Source of the DNA: Gammaproteobacteria bacterium
GTDB lineage: Bacteria; Pseudomonadota; Gammaproteobacteria; Pseudomonadales; Pseudohongiellaceae
Direction of reading: 5' to 3'
Length of the DNA stretch: 7,187 nucleotides
NCBI GenBank assembly: GCA_016762975.1
Contig: JAESUV010000039.1
Location: forward strand, 2,709 to 9,895
Part shown: in pieces, positions 1-6,413 of the stretch
Layout: each line of letters starts with the position of its first letter
How positions within the stretch are numbered: position 1 is the first letter of the stretch
Program-made: the position numbers and the translations under genes
The notes under the pieces: generated by a model
Database searches by the model: none
What the model was told of the DNA's origin: nothing
Seen by the model: the letters and a program-made list of their open reading frames with translations, nothing else

Positions 1-677
1 GGCTCATTGCGGCGGGTCTTCGGCTTGGGTCGAATTGTTCTCGGCAACAGGTACGGCGAGTCGGTTTCAATGAGTAGACGGTCGCTCGGTATGAGCTTCA
101 CTAGTGTCTGTAATTCGGCTCCGCGCCTCTCGTCGCAGACCCACCCGGTGATGCCGATATACATGTCCAGGGCGATATAGTCTTCAAGTGCCTGCTGGTT
201 ATCGGTGAAGCAGTGCACGACGCCACCCACAATCTGATCGCGATAGCGGCGCAGGAGAGTGACAAACTCAGGGTGCGCATCTCGCTGGTGCAAAAATAGC
301 GGTTTGCCAAGCTCCGCGGCGAGTTTAAGGTGCTCTTCAAAGACTTCGAGTTGTGATTCAGGGCTAGAGAGGTTGCGATTGAAATCCAGTCCGGTCTCGC
401 CGATGGCGACGCATTTCTCTTCGCTGGCTAGCGTGCGAATCGACAGCAGGGCTTTCGCGTCGAAGCTCTCTGCGACATGGGGGTGAAAACCCGCTGTGCA
501 ACTAAAGACCTCTGGGCGAGACTGGCATAAGCTAAGCGCCGCTTCGTTCGACTTTTGGTCTGTGCCGGTTACGATAATATGTGACACGCCAGCGGCTTGT
601 GCGCTGGTTACGACCTCATCGAGATCATGGCTGAAGGATTCGTGACTGAGGTTGGCGCCAATATCAACTAAATTCAT
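1..677 (-). CDS. tatD: TatD family metal-dependent deoxyribonuclease, 3' end cut by window
   Basis: Cytosolic TIM-barrel metal-dependent DNase of the TatD family, linked in E. coli to 3'-5' exonuclease activity and DNA repair or turnover. I translated 225 complete codons from the ATG at 677 with no internal stop. E. coli TatD is about 260 residues, so roughly the last 35 lie outside the window. Visible signatures: DIGANL (residues 5-10), TAGFHPH (61-67), the metal-ligand glutamate in IGETGLDFNRN (E94), LHQRDAH (129-135), VHCFT (154-158), YIGITGWVCDERRG (173-186) and the conserved aspartate in IETDSPYLLPR (D206). The GITGWVCDERRG block and the D-x-G-x-N start in place of D-x-H-x-H match TatD itself rather than the YcfH or YjjV paralogues. 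The start is fixed by homology to the TatD N-terminus; the ribosome site before it is weak. It is divergent from ilvE across 179 bp. No tatA, tatB or tatC is in view. Confidence 0.95.
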   Translation of the reverse strand, partial: MNLVDIGANLSHESFSHDLDEVVTSAQAAGVSHIIVTGTDQKSNEAALSLCQSRPEVFSCTAGFHPHVAESFDAKALLSIRTLASEEKCVAIGETGLDFNRNLSSPESQLEVFEEHLKLAAELGKPLFLHQRDAHPEFVTLLRRYRDQIVGGVVHCFTDNQQALEDYIALDMYIGITGWVCDERRGAELQTLVKLIPSDRLLIETDSPYLLPRTIRPKPKTRRNE

Positions 678-856
678 TCTTTGACTCAAATGCAGGGGGT
701 TGAGGGACAGGGCTAAAAGCGCTCAGAGTTTATACTAGCCATAGGATGAGAGCCAGCAGTCATGCCATGTTCAGAGCAGCCGATACGTAGATATTTGCGT
801 GCTTTTCATCGATAATAGCCAGTTAGGGCACCCTTAATTAATAGTAGGTCTTCACA
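678..856. other. Divergent tatD/ilvE intergenic region
   Basis: This non-coding gap must hold the promoters of both flanking genes. I could not find a convincing -35/-10 pair for either. Candidate -10 elements are TATAAA on the minus strand near 728-733 for tatD and GATAAT at 811-816 on the plus strand for ilvE, but neither has a good -35 at 16-18 bp. The plus strand just before ilvE is AT-rich (TTAATTAATAG, 835-845). I see no leader peptide or attenuator of the kind found upstream of some ilv operons. Confidence 0.4.
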
Positions 857-1915
857 GTGGACGCAAAAGTTAACATGCAGACGGAAAAGAAAGCACTCGA
901 TTGGGCAAACCTTGGTTTTCAATACCAGAGGACCGATGCTCGCTTTAGCGCGAATTGGAGAGATGGCAGTTGGAATGAAGGCGAGCTGGTTGGCAGCGAA
1001 TTGATTGCAGTACACGAAGGTGCTCCGTCGCTGCACTACGCTCAGCAGTGCTTCGAAGGCATGAAGGCGCAGACTACGTCGGATGGTCGTGTTCTGCTCT
1101 TTCGGCCAGACCTAAACACGGAGCGAATGGATCTAGCCGCGGCTAGATTACTCATGCCTGCTGTACCGCGAGAGTTATTCATGCGCGGAGTTGAGGAGGC
1201 AGTCAGAGCGAATTACGCTTGGATACCGCCTTACGGTTCCGGTGCCTCCCTGTATATTCGACCCATGTTGATCGGCGTGGGTGAGAACCTAGGCCTGAAG
1301 CCAGCACAAGAATTCGAATTTCGTGTCTTTGTCTCGCCGGTGGGGCCCTATTACAAACAGGCGGGCCTGTCGGTAATCAGTCTTGCCGTTTCCGATGTTG
1401 ATCGCGCCGCGCCTCGAGGAACTGGCAGCTATAAGGTCGGAGCAAATTATGCGGGTGGATTGCTTGCGACCAAGTTGGCGCAAGAGATAGGTGCCAGCGA
1501 AGCCCTGTATCTAGATTCAAAGGAGGCACGCTACATCGACGAGGCCGGCTCGGCTAATATTCTTGTCGTAACGAAAGACGGTGTGCTGCTGACGCCCAAG
1601 TCAGATGCCATATTGCCCAGCATTACGCGTCGCTCGATTATGACGCTTGCAGCCGAGCAGTTAGGCATGAGCACTGAAGAGCGACCTATTGACCTGCGCG
1701 CAGAATTCTCCACGTTTCAGGAGGCAGCTGCCTGCGGCACTGCCGCCGTGCTTTCACCAATCGGCAAGATTTGGTTTGATGGAGAATGGCATGAAATAGG
1801 CGATGCTGGCTCGAACGTTGGGCCGGTCATGCAGAAGGTCTATGATTTGTTAGTGGGAATTCAGAGGGGTGAGCTCGAAGACAAGCATGGCTGGTGTCAT
1901 GAAGTTAGTTTGTAA
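857..1915 (+). CDS. ilvE: Branched-chain amino acid aminotransferase (class IV, PLP-dependent)
   Basis: Transfers the amino group between glutamate and the 2-oxo acids of leucine, isoleucine and valine. It is the last step of their synthesis and the first of their breakdown; cytosolic. The 352 residues follow the BCAT pattern from LDWANLGF (14-21) through HYAQQCFEGMKA (60-71), LFRPDLN (81-87), RLLMP (97-101), YIRPMLIGVG (133-142) and RAAPRGTGSYKVGANYAG (183-200). The Schiff-base lysine is K193. EAGSANI (229-235) and ACGTAAVLSPIG in the last quarter follow. This is the longer type II (eukaryote-like) BCAT, not the roughly 309-residue E. coli type. The GTG start at 857 is about 8 nt after TAGG, with an in-frame stop at 845-847, so no start lies further upstream. 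An ATG at 875 (residue 7) is the only real alternative and fits usual family N-termini at least as well. Monocistronic, with a probable terminator just after the stop. Confidence 0.93.
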   Translation: MDAKVNMQTEKKALDWANLGFQYQRTDARFSANWRDGSWNEGELVGSELIAVHEGAPSLHYAQQCFEGMKAQTTSDGRVLLFRPDLNTERMDLAAARLLMPAVPRELFMRGVEEAVRANYAWIPPYGSGASLYIRPMLIGVGENLGLKPAQEFEFRVFVSPVGPYYKQAGLSVISLAVSDVDRAAPRGTGSYKVGANYAGGLLATKLAQEIGASEALYLDSKEARYIDEAGSANILVVTKDGVLLTPKSDAILPSITRRSIMTLAAEQLGMSTEERPIDLRAEFSTFQEAAACGTAAVLSPIGKIWFDGEWHEIGDAGSNVGPVMQKVYDLLVGIQRGELEDKHGWCHEVSL

Positions 1916-1927
1916 CGATGCCGCGGC

Positions 1928-1966
1928 GCATGGCGGTGTTCTTCTTTAGCGCCATGTATAATTTTT
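1928..1966 (+). terminator. Probable rho-independent terminator of ilvE
   Basis: CATGGCG (1929-1935) and CGCCATG (1950-1956) form a 7-bp perfect stem, extendable by a G-U pair, around a 14-nt loop. A T-rich tail (TATAATTTTT, 1957-1966) follows. It sits 13 nt after the ilvE stop. The large loop and the interrupted T-run make it a moderate rather than strong terminator. The tail also reads as a -10-like TATAAT, without a matching -35. Confidence 0.55.
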
Positions 1967-2001
1967 AAAACCTTGGTCTGCGATCAGCTCTAGCAGCTTT
2001 T

Positions 2002-2033
2002 TCCAGCATTCCAGCTTTCTAGCTTTCCAGTGT
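2002..2033 (+). repeat. Four imperfect tandem 8-bp units
   Basis: Consecutive octamers TCCAGCAT, TCCAGCTT, TCTAGCTT and TCCAGTGT share the frame TCYAGYNT without gaps. A related CAGCTTTT precedes them (1994-2001). Function is unknown; the array may be a short decayed microsatellite or a cluster of protein-binding sites. Confidence 0.5.
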
Positions 2034-2041
2034 TGCCAAGT

Positions 2042-2073
2042 GACGGCTGTGAGAATTAACTCTTACAGCTGTC
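2042..2073. repeat. 13-bp near-perfect inverted repeat
   Basis: The arms at 2042-2054 and 2061-2073 pair over 13 positions (11 Watson-Crick, 2 G-U) around a 6-nt loop. No T-run follows on either strand, so it is not a standard terminator. Its arms contain CTGT and ACAG, but separated by 14 nt rather than the 8 nt of a LexA box. It lies about 170 bp upstream of the topA promoter and about 125 bp after ilvE. It could be an operator, part of a transcript-end structure, or a structured RNA. Confidence 0.55.
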
Positions 2074-2243
2074 TTCCCCAGGCCAGTCTATGGCCCTGTG
2101 CCAGTAAATCAATTTACTCTGAACACAGCTTCTTCTCGATTATTCTTGCTTCAATCTCAATAAATCCCTTACAAATTGCCTACTTGCTTATCGAATGACG
2201 TAGTTCGTGGCTACACATGAATAAGTTTTTTTTAAGAGAAAAC

Positions 2244-2272
2244 TTGACCCACCTCCAACTTATCCTTATATA
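2244..2272 (+). promoter_or_regulatory. sigma70-type promoter of topA
   Basis: TTGACC (2244-2249) is followed after exactly 17 bp by TATATA (2267-2272). Transcription would begin near 2279, giving a leader of about 47 nt. A T8 tract (2226-2233) lies just upstream, and AAGTTTT (2223-2229) and AAAACTT (2239-2245) form an inverted repeat reaching into the -35. Such A/T tracts often bend DNA or act like UP elements. Supercoiling-sensitive control is known for topA in E. coli but cannot be read from this sequence. Confidence 0.75.
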
Positions 2273-2325
2273 TGTGCGCTGTTCGAGTAGCCACAACCGC
2301 AAAAATTAGAGAAATTTTATAACCG

Positions 2326-5067
2326 ATGTCTAAATCTTTAGTAATAGTTGAGTCCCCTGCAAAGGCGAAAACGATCAATAAGTACTTGGGTAACGAGTAC
2401 ATTGTGAAGTCTAGTGTCGGACACATCCGCGACCTGCCAACCAGCGGTAGTGGTAAGCCTATTGATACAAAGGCGCGCGCAGCGGCCGCAGCCCTGACGC
2501 GGAAAATGCCTCCAGAAGAAAAGGCTGCCTACAAGAAAAAGAAGGCCAAACAACAACTTGTGAAGCGAATGGGCATCGATCCCGATCGAGATTGGGCGGC
2601 AAATTATGAGATTCTGCCGGGCAAAGAGAAAGTTGTAGCTGAGCTTACGAAGCTTGCTAAGAATGCCGAGTACATCTATCTCGCGACCGACCTTGATAGA
2701 GAGGGAGAAGCTATTGCATGGCACTTGCAGGAAGCCATTGGCGGTGATCCTGATCGTTATAAGCGCGTGGTATTTAACGAGATCACCAAGAAAGCCATCA
2801 CCGATGCTTTTAAGGAACCGAGCGAACTTGATATGCGCTATGTCGAGGCGCAGCAGGCGCGGCGCTTCCTAGATAGGGTCGTGGGCTTCATGGTATCTCC
2901 ACTACTCTGGGCAAAGGTTGCTAGAGGGCTATCAGCGGGTCGAGTGCAATCTGTTGCCGTTCGTCTAGTTGTGGAGCGAGAACAGCAGATTCGCGCGTTT
3001 ATTCCAGACGAATTTTGGGAAGTGTTTGCGAAACTAAACACCAAGAAGAAGGCAAAGCTTCGCTGTCAGCTAGTTAGACAGAATGGCAGTAATTTCCGGC
3101 CGGATAATAAGGCCGATACCGATGCAGCTCTGGCGATTCTAGAAAGTGCGGAGTATAAGGTTCTGAAACGCGAGGACCGACCTACCTCATCTAAGCCGAA
3201 GCCACCACTGATCACCTCAACCCTGCAGCAGGCCGCTAGTACAAGACTTGGCTTCGGGGTAAAGAAGACCATGATGATGGCTCAGCGCCTCTACGAGGCC
3301 GGCTATATAACCTATATGCGTACCGACTCGACTCATCTGAGCAATGACGCCATTGCCATGTGTCGCAGCTATATCGACAAAAGCTTCGGTGACAAGTACC
3401 TCACTGAAAAGCCGATGTTCTATAGCTCCAAAGAAGGAGCGCAGGAAGCTCACGAGGCGATACGCCCAACGACTGCGAAGATGGTGTCCGAAAAGCTGAT
3501 GGGCATGGAGCCGGATGCGGTACGGTTATATGCGTTAATTTGGCAGTACTTCGTTGCTTGTCAGATGCCGCCTGCTAGATATCTAAGCTCCTCTATTACT
3601 GTGGCAGCTGCCGAGTTCGAACTGAGAACGAAGGGTCGCATCATGCAGTTCGACGGTTATTTGAAAGTAATGCCGTCCAAAGATGAAGATGTCCTACTGC
3701 CCGCAGTCCAGGTGGGTGACGTATTGAATCTAGAGCTACTTGAGCCGTTTCAGAATTTTACCAAGCCCCCTGCACGCTTCACTGAAGCGAGCCTAGTCAA
3801 AGAATTAGAGAAGCGTGGTATCGGCCGCCCCTCTACCTACGCATCGATTATCTCGACGATTCAGGATCGAGGTTATGTGCGAACGGAGAGCAAGCGTTTC
3901 TTCGCGTTGAAGATGGGCGATATCGTTGCCGAGCGATTGCAAGAGAGCTTCGCGGAGTTGATGGATTATGACTTTACCGCGAAAATGGAAGAGTCTCTCG
4001 ATAAGGTCGCCAGTGGTGAGAAGAATTGGAAGGAGCTGCTGAATGAGTTCTATGCGGGTTTCACCAGTCAGTTAGCAAAGGCCGAGGGCGAAGACGGTGG
4101 TATGCGGACGAACGATCCGACTGAAACCGATATCGAGTGCCCGAAGTGCGGCCGCCATATGCAGATTCGCACGGCGTCGACAGGTGTCTTTCTGGGTTGC
4201 TCTGGCTACGGATTGCCACCGAAAGAACGCTGCAAGTCGACTATTAATCTGACGCCAGGCGATGACGCTATTCGCACCGATACGGCCGAAGAGGCTGAGG
4301 CGCAAGAAAACATCTTGCTGAGAAATAAGCATCGCTGTTCGATTTGTAATACGGCTATGGATCCCTATCTGATCGATGAGAAACGCAAGCTACATGTTTG
4401 CGGCAACAATCCAGATTGTCAGGGATACGAAATAGAGAATGGCGAGTTCAAGATTCGCGGCTACGATGGCCCCATTATCGAATGTGATAAGTGTGGGCAG
4501 GACATGCAATTGAAGACTGGCCGCTTTGGTAAGTATTTTGGCTGTAGCAGCGAAGACTGTAAAAACACACGCAAGCTACTAAGGAGTGGCGAAGCAGCGC
4601 CGCCGAAGATGGATCCGGTACAGATGCCGGAGCTAATATGCCATTCGGTAGAAGACCACTACGTGTTACGTGATGGTGCATCGGGCATGTTCCTAGCTGC
4701 CAGTAAGTTTCCTAAGAATCGCGAGACTAGGGCTCCCTATATAGAAGAGTTGCTCCCGCACAAATCCGAAATTGACCCGAAGTACAATTTTCTAATGGAA
4801 GCTCCGCTAGAAGACGACGCTGGCAATAAGACGCTGGTTCGCTTCTCGCGTAAGACGAAAGAACAATATGTGCAAACCGAGGTCGACAAAAAGGCGACGG
4901 GTTGGAAGGCATTTTACGAGGGCGACAAGTGGGTAGTGACTAAGCCGGAGAAGAAAGCCAAGGCCGCGAAGAAGAAGGCCGTTAAAAAGAGCCCCGCGAA
5001 GAAAAAAGCCACAAAGAAGAAGCCCGTTAAGAAAAAGGCCGTTAAGGAGGCTGTTAAGAAAGACTAG
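2326..5067 (+). CDS. topA: DNA topoisomerase I (type IA, omega protein)
   Basis: Relaxes negative supercoils by passing one strand through a transient single-strand break; nucleoid. Length is 913 residues against 865 in E. coli. The toprim domain runs from VIVESPAKAKT, with E9, to ATDLDREGEA with D122, D124 and E126. Core motifs QQARRFLDRVVG and LSAGRVQSVAV follow, then the active-site tyrosine Y330 in YITYMRTDST, EAHEAIRP, and RGIGRPSTYA. Three four-cysteine zinc ribbons follow: C605/C608/C625/C636, C671/C674/C692/C698 and C720/C723/C740/C745. Two ribbon-like modules without cysteines come next, then a lysine/alanine tail (about 876-913). The extra length is mainly this tail plus a basic, alanine-rich stretch (about 49-77) in the toprim domain. 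The ATG at 2326 gives the standard MSKSLVIVESPAKAKT start, with only a weak purine-rich ribosome site (AGAGAAA). It has its own promoter and converges on lexA. Confidence 0.98.
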   Translation: MSKSLVIVESPAKAKTINKYLGNEYIVKSSVGHIRDLPTSGSGKPIDTKARAAAAALTRKMPPEEKAAYKKKKAKQQLVKRMGIDPDRDWAANYEILPGKEKVVAELTKLAKNAEYIYLATDLDREGEAIAWHLQEAIGGDPDRYKRVVFNEITKKAITDAFKEPSELDMRYVEAQQARRFLDRVVGFMVSPLLWAKVARGLSAGRVQSVAVRLVVEREQQIRAFIPDEFWEVFAKLNTKKKAKLRCQLVRQNGSNFRPDNKADTDAALAILESAEYKVLKREDRPTSSKPKPPLITSTLQQAASTRLGFGVKKTMMMAQRLYEAGYITYMRTDSTHLSNDAIAMCRSYIDKSFGDKYLTEKPMFYSSKEGAQEAHEAIRPTTAKMVSEKLMGMEPDAVRLYALIWQYFVACQMPPARYLSSSITVAAAEFELRTKGRIMQFDGYLKVMPSKDEDVLLPAVQVGDVLNLELLEPFQNFTKPPARFTEASLVKELEKRGIGRPSTYASIISTIQDRGYVRTESKRFFALKMGDIVAERLQESFAELMDYDFTAKMEESLDKVASGEKNWKELLNEFYAGFTSQLAKAEGEDGGMRTNDPTETDIECPKCGRHMQIRTASTGVFLGCSGYGLPPKERCKSTINLTPGDDAIRTDTAEEAEAQENILLRNKHRCSICNTAMDPYLIDEKRKLHVCGNNPDCQGYEIENGEFKIRGYDGPIIECDKCGQDMQLKTGRFGKYFGCSSEDCKNTRKLLRSGEAAPPKMDPVQMPELICHSVEDHYVLRDGASGMFLAASKFPKNRETRAPYIEELLPHKSEIDPKYNFLMEAPLEDDAGNKTLVRFSRKTKEQYVQTEVDKKATGWKAFYEGDKWVVTKPEKKAKAAKKKAVKKSPAKKKATKKKPVKKKAVKEAVKKD

Positions 5068-5089
5068 AGGCCCTTATGGCTCTTATGTA

Positions 5090-5123
5090 CTCTGTGTGAC
5101 ACCGCGCATGCCGTCACACAGAG
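5090..5123. terminator. Hairpin between convergent topA and lexA, likely bidirectional terminator
   Basis: CTCTGTGTGAC (5090-5100) and GTCACACAGAG (5113-5123) form a perfect 11-bp stem around a 12-nt loop. It lies in the 85-bp gap between the converging topA and lexA stop codons. On the plus strand CTTTCTGCATTG follows, a poor T-tract, and the other strand has none. Termination by structure alone is therefore plausible but not certain; position and stem quality are the main support. Confidence 0.6.
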
Positions 5124-5152
5124 CTTTCTGCATTGTTCGAATAGACACGCCG

Positions 5153-5761
5153 CTAGATGTTGCGTCGTATTACCCCAACACTGATACCCTCGATAGCGAA
5201 ATCGCTAGTTCTCAGGTCTACTTCAATAGGCTCAAAGTCAGGGTTTTCTGGTAGCAGGCTGAGTTTGTATTTGCTGCGGCCCTTTTCTAGTCGTTTAACC
5301 GTCACTTCATCGTCAATTCTTGCCACGACAATGTCGCCGTTCTTGGCTTGGTCGGTTTTGTGTACGACGAGCAAATCATCCTCAAAGATGCCTATATCGA
5401 TCATGCTTGTGCCTTTCACGGTGAGCAGATAGTCGGCTTTGGGTGAAAACATGTCCGGGGGTATATTGCAGTAATCAGCGATTGATTCCTGCGCGAGGAT
5501 TGGGCTGCCGGCAGCTACCTGACCGATGATGGGTAGGCCTAGCTGTTCGTTCATAGGCAGCTTAATGCCTCTGGATGTTCCAGGTAGAACCTCGATAGCG
5601 CCTTTTCGGGCCAATGCCCGCAGGTGTTCTTCCGCGGCATTCGGCGACTTGAAACCCATCTTTTTGGCTATTTCAGAGCGAGTAGGTGGGTAGCCAGTCT
5701 CGTGCATATACTCCTTAACGTAGGCGAGGATTTCTTCTTGCCGGGCCGTGAGTTTAAGCAT
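5153..5761 (-). CDS. lexA: LexA, SOS response repressor and self-cleaving protease
   Basis: Represses SOS genes by binding CTGT-N8-ACAG boxes. With activated RecA on single-stranded DNA it cleaves itself and releases them; cytosolic dimer. The 202 residues match the E. coli length. The N-terminal winged helix (about 1-68) carries TARQEEIL (5-12), PPTRSEIA (25-32) and SPNAAEEHL (39-47), the recognition-helix region. The cleavage site is A84-G85 in GQVAAGSP. In the S24-like peptidase domain the catalytic serine is S119 (KGTSM) and the lysine is K156 (DEVTVKRL), the same numbers as in E. coli. All functional residues are present, so self-cleavage should be intact. Start: AAAGGA lies 7 nt before the ATG. 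The gene has its own promoter with one LexA box and converges on topA. No sulA-like gene follows it, unlike Pseudomonas. Confidence 0.98.
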   Translation of the reverse strand: MLKLTARQEEILAYVKEYMHETGYPPTRSEIAKKMGFKSPNAAEEHLRALARKGAIEVLPGTSRGIKLPMNEQLGLPIIGQVAAGSPILAQESIADYCNIPPDMFSPKADYLLTVKGTSMIDIGIFEDDLLVVHKTDQAKNGDIVVARIDDEVTVKRLEKGRSKYKLSLLPENPDFEPIEVDLRTSDFAIEGISVGVIRRNI

Positions 5762-5768
5762 GTTATCG

Positions 5769-5820
5769 TCCTTTGCGGGTATGAGTACTGTAATTATATA
5801 CAGTTATCTGGCAATGACAA
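5769..5820 (-). promoter_or_regulatory. lexA promoter with ribosome binding site
   Basis: Reading the minus strand, TTGTCA (5820-5815) is followed after 16 bp by a perfect TATAAT (5798-5793), placing the transcript start near 5786. AAAGGA (5774-5769), a strong Shine-Dalgarno match, ends 7 nt before the lexA ATG. The leader is therefore only about 25 nt. The LexA box at 5788-5803 overlaps the -10, so bound LexA would block RNA polymerase. Confidence 0.85.
5788..5803. promoter_or_regulatory. LexA operator (SOS box)
   Basis: CTGTAATTATATACAG fits the CTGT-N8-ACAG consensus exactly. Flanking bases extend the half-site symmetry to ACTGT/ACAGT, with the usual AT-rich core. It covers the -10 of the lexA promoter, the standard arrangement for autorepression. 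I found only one box here, whereas E. coli lexA has two. Confidence 0.93.
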
Positions 5821-5954
5821 TAAAACTTTAGGATTCGATTCTGAAGAGTTAGGCAGTCTTGTGGCCTTAAGATAGGCGGATATCATACTCAAGACCCAGT
5901 TAATGAGTTTGCTCGCCAGTATGCTGCAGAAATGCTATCTGCTATCTATAATTG

Positions 5955-5974
5955 ATGGGTATAGTCCCATTTTT
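5955..5974 (+). terminator. Weak hairpin followed by T-run
   Basis: ATGGG (5955-5959) and CCCAT (5966-5970) form a short stem with T's after it on the plus strand. No plus-strand gene lies upstream, because lexA and the small acidic gene are both on the minus strand. It may insulate against stray plus-strand transcription or be chance. It lies about 40-50 bp beyond the stop of the minus-strand gene, but on that strand no T-run follows the stem. Confidence 0.25.
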
Positions 5975-6007
5975 GCTTCACTCTGCTCACTCGGCCGAGC
6001 TCAAGGT

Positions 6008-6334
6008 TCAGATAATCTGAGAATCATCATCTACGTCCAATGATTCTGGCTCAATATCCAAAAGAGCGCCAGAGAAATTCTCCGGTACAAACACTTGATC
6101 CGAATAGACTTGATCTTCGCTGTTAAGCTCAAAGGGGGTGCGCCAATCTTCGGGTGCCTCGGCTTTGTTGATAGTGAGCTGACGCCAAGTAATGAGGTCG
6201 TACTCGCCGACTTCGCCATCGAGAAGTTGGTATTCTATGGTGCTATTAGGCTCATCGATTGCTACAACTTCGAAGAGGGCTCCGCTGACCTGCTCTTGAT
6301 ACCAGGCAGAAACTTCGGGCAGAATTTTATTCAT
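6008..6334 (-). CDS. Small acidic protein of unknown function (resembles DUF6763 family)
   Basis: A 108-residue protein (113 if started at 6349). It opens with LPEVSAWYQEQVSGALFEVVAIDEPNSTIEYQ in consecutive pieces, then DGEVGEYDLITWRQL, APEDWRTPFEL and a very acidic C-terminus ending DVDDDSQII. No signal peptide, membrane segment, cysteine motif or catalytic motif is visible, so it is probably a soluble cytosolic protein. The alternating hydrophobic pattern of the first 60 residues suggests a small beta barrel; this is inference. The pattern 'W-Y ... G-LFEVVAID ... TIE-Q--DG ... WRQL ... PEDW' recalls gammaproteobacterial proteins labelled DUF6763; that match is from memory. The ATG at 6334 is preferred because GGAG lies 9 nt upstream, whereas the ATG at 6349 has only AGG 2 nt before it. 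It lies between lexA (same strand, about 250 bp away) and divergent nagZ. No function can be assigned. Confidence 0.85.
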   Translation of the reverse strand: MNKILPEVSAWYQEQVSGALFEVVAIDEPNSTIEYQLLDGEVGEYDLITWRQLTINKAEAPEDWRTPFELNSEDQVYSDQVFVPENFSGALLDIEPESLDVDDDSQII

Positions 6335-6343
6335 CGCCTTGTG

Positions 6344-6347
6344 CTCC
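6344..6347 (-). promoter_or_regulatory. Ribosome binding site deciding the start of the small acidic gene
   Basis: GGAG on the minus strand ends 9 nt before the ATG at 6334 and overlaps the last base of the upstream ATG at 6349. It supports the 108-residue form over the 113-residue form. Confidence 0.55.
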
Positions 6348-6413
6348 ATGGTCCTACAGATTTAAATGAAAGAACTCCTTGTAGTGTTTGCTTTTGTGCT
6401 AAAGATTGAACTA

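Larger units (their letters stand above)
1916..2325. other. 410-bp ilvE-topA intergenic region, no gene seen
   Basis: No open frame here has a convincing start, ribosome site or recognisable product. In order it holds a probable ilvE terminator (1928-1966), four imperfect 8-bp tandem units (2002-2033), a 13-bp inverted repeat (2042-2073), a small GGCC/GGCC hairpin (about 2081-2095), a 6-bp perfect hairpin AGTAAA/TTTACT (2103-2118), a T8 tract (2226-2233) and the topA promoter (2244-2272). Much of the plus strand from 1990 to 2030 and from 2125 to 2170 is pyrimidine-rich. A small RNA is possible but I cannot show a promoter-plus-terminator pair for one. Confidence 0.5.

Noticed and set aside
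806..1036. Minus-strand open frame of 76 codons across the ilvE start
   Set aside because: It is antisense to the conserved ilvE N-terminus, has no recognisable protein features and has no ribosome site.
2048..2069. CTGT...ACAG inside the 2042 dyad as a second LexA box
   Set aside because: The half-sites are 14 nt apart, not the required 8, so LexA should not bind it as a normal SOS box.
2207..2294. GTGGCTAC (2207-2214) and GTAGCCAC (2287-2294), an inverted repeat flanking the topA promoter
   Set aside because: About one 8-bp inverted match is expected by chance in a gap of this size, and the arms extend poorly beyond the core.
2232..2724. Minus-strand open frames (2232-2426 and 2338-2724) over the topA promoter and 5' end
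   Set aside because: Both are mirror frames of the highly conserved toprim coding sequence, with no product I recognise and no upstream signals.
5157..5875. Plus-strand open frames over lexA (5157-5432 and 5624-5875)
   Set aside because: They are antisense shadows of lexA, which has complete family motifs and a clear promoter.
5990..5999. Perfect 10-bp palindrome CTCGGCCGAG just after the small acidic gene
   Set aside because: There is no loop for a hairpin and no T-run; more likely chance or a minor site than a terminator.
6095..6409. Plus-strand open frame of 104 codons over the small acidic gene
   Set aside because: The minus-strand frame has a better ribosome site and a protein-like composition. 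The plus frame runs out into the non-coding regulatory gap.
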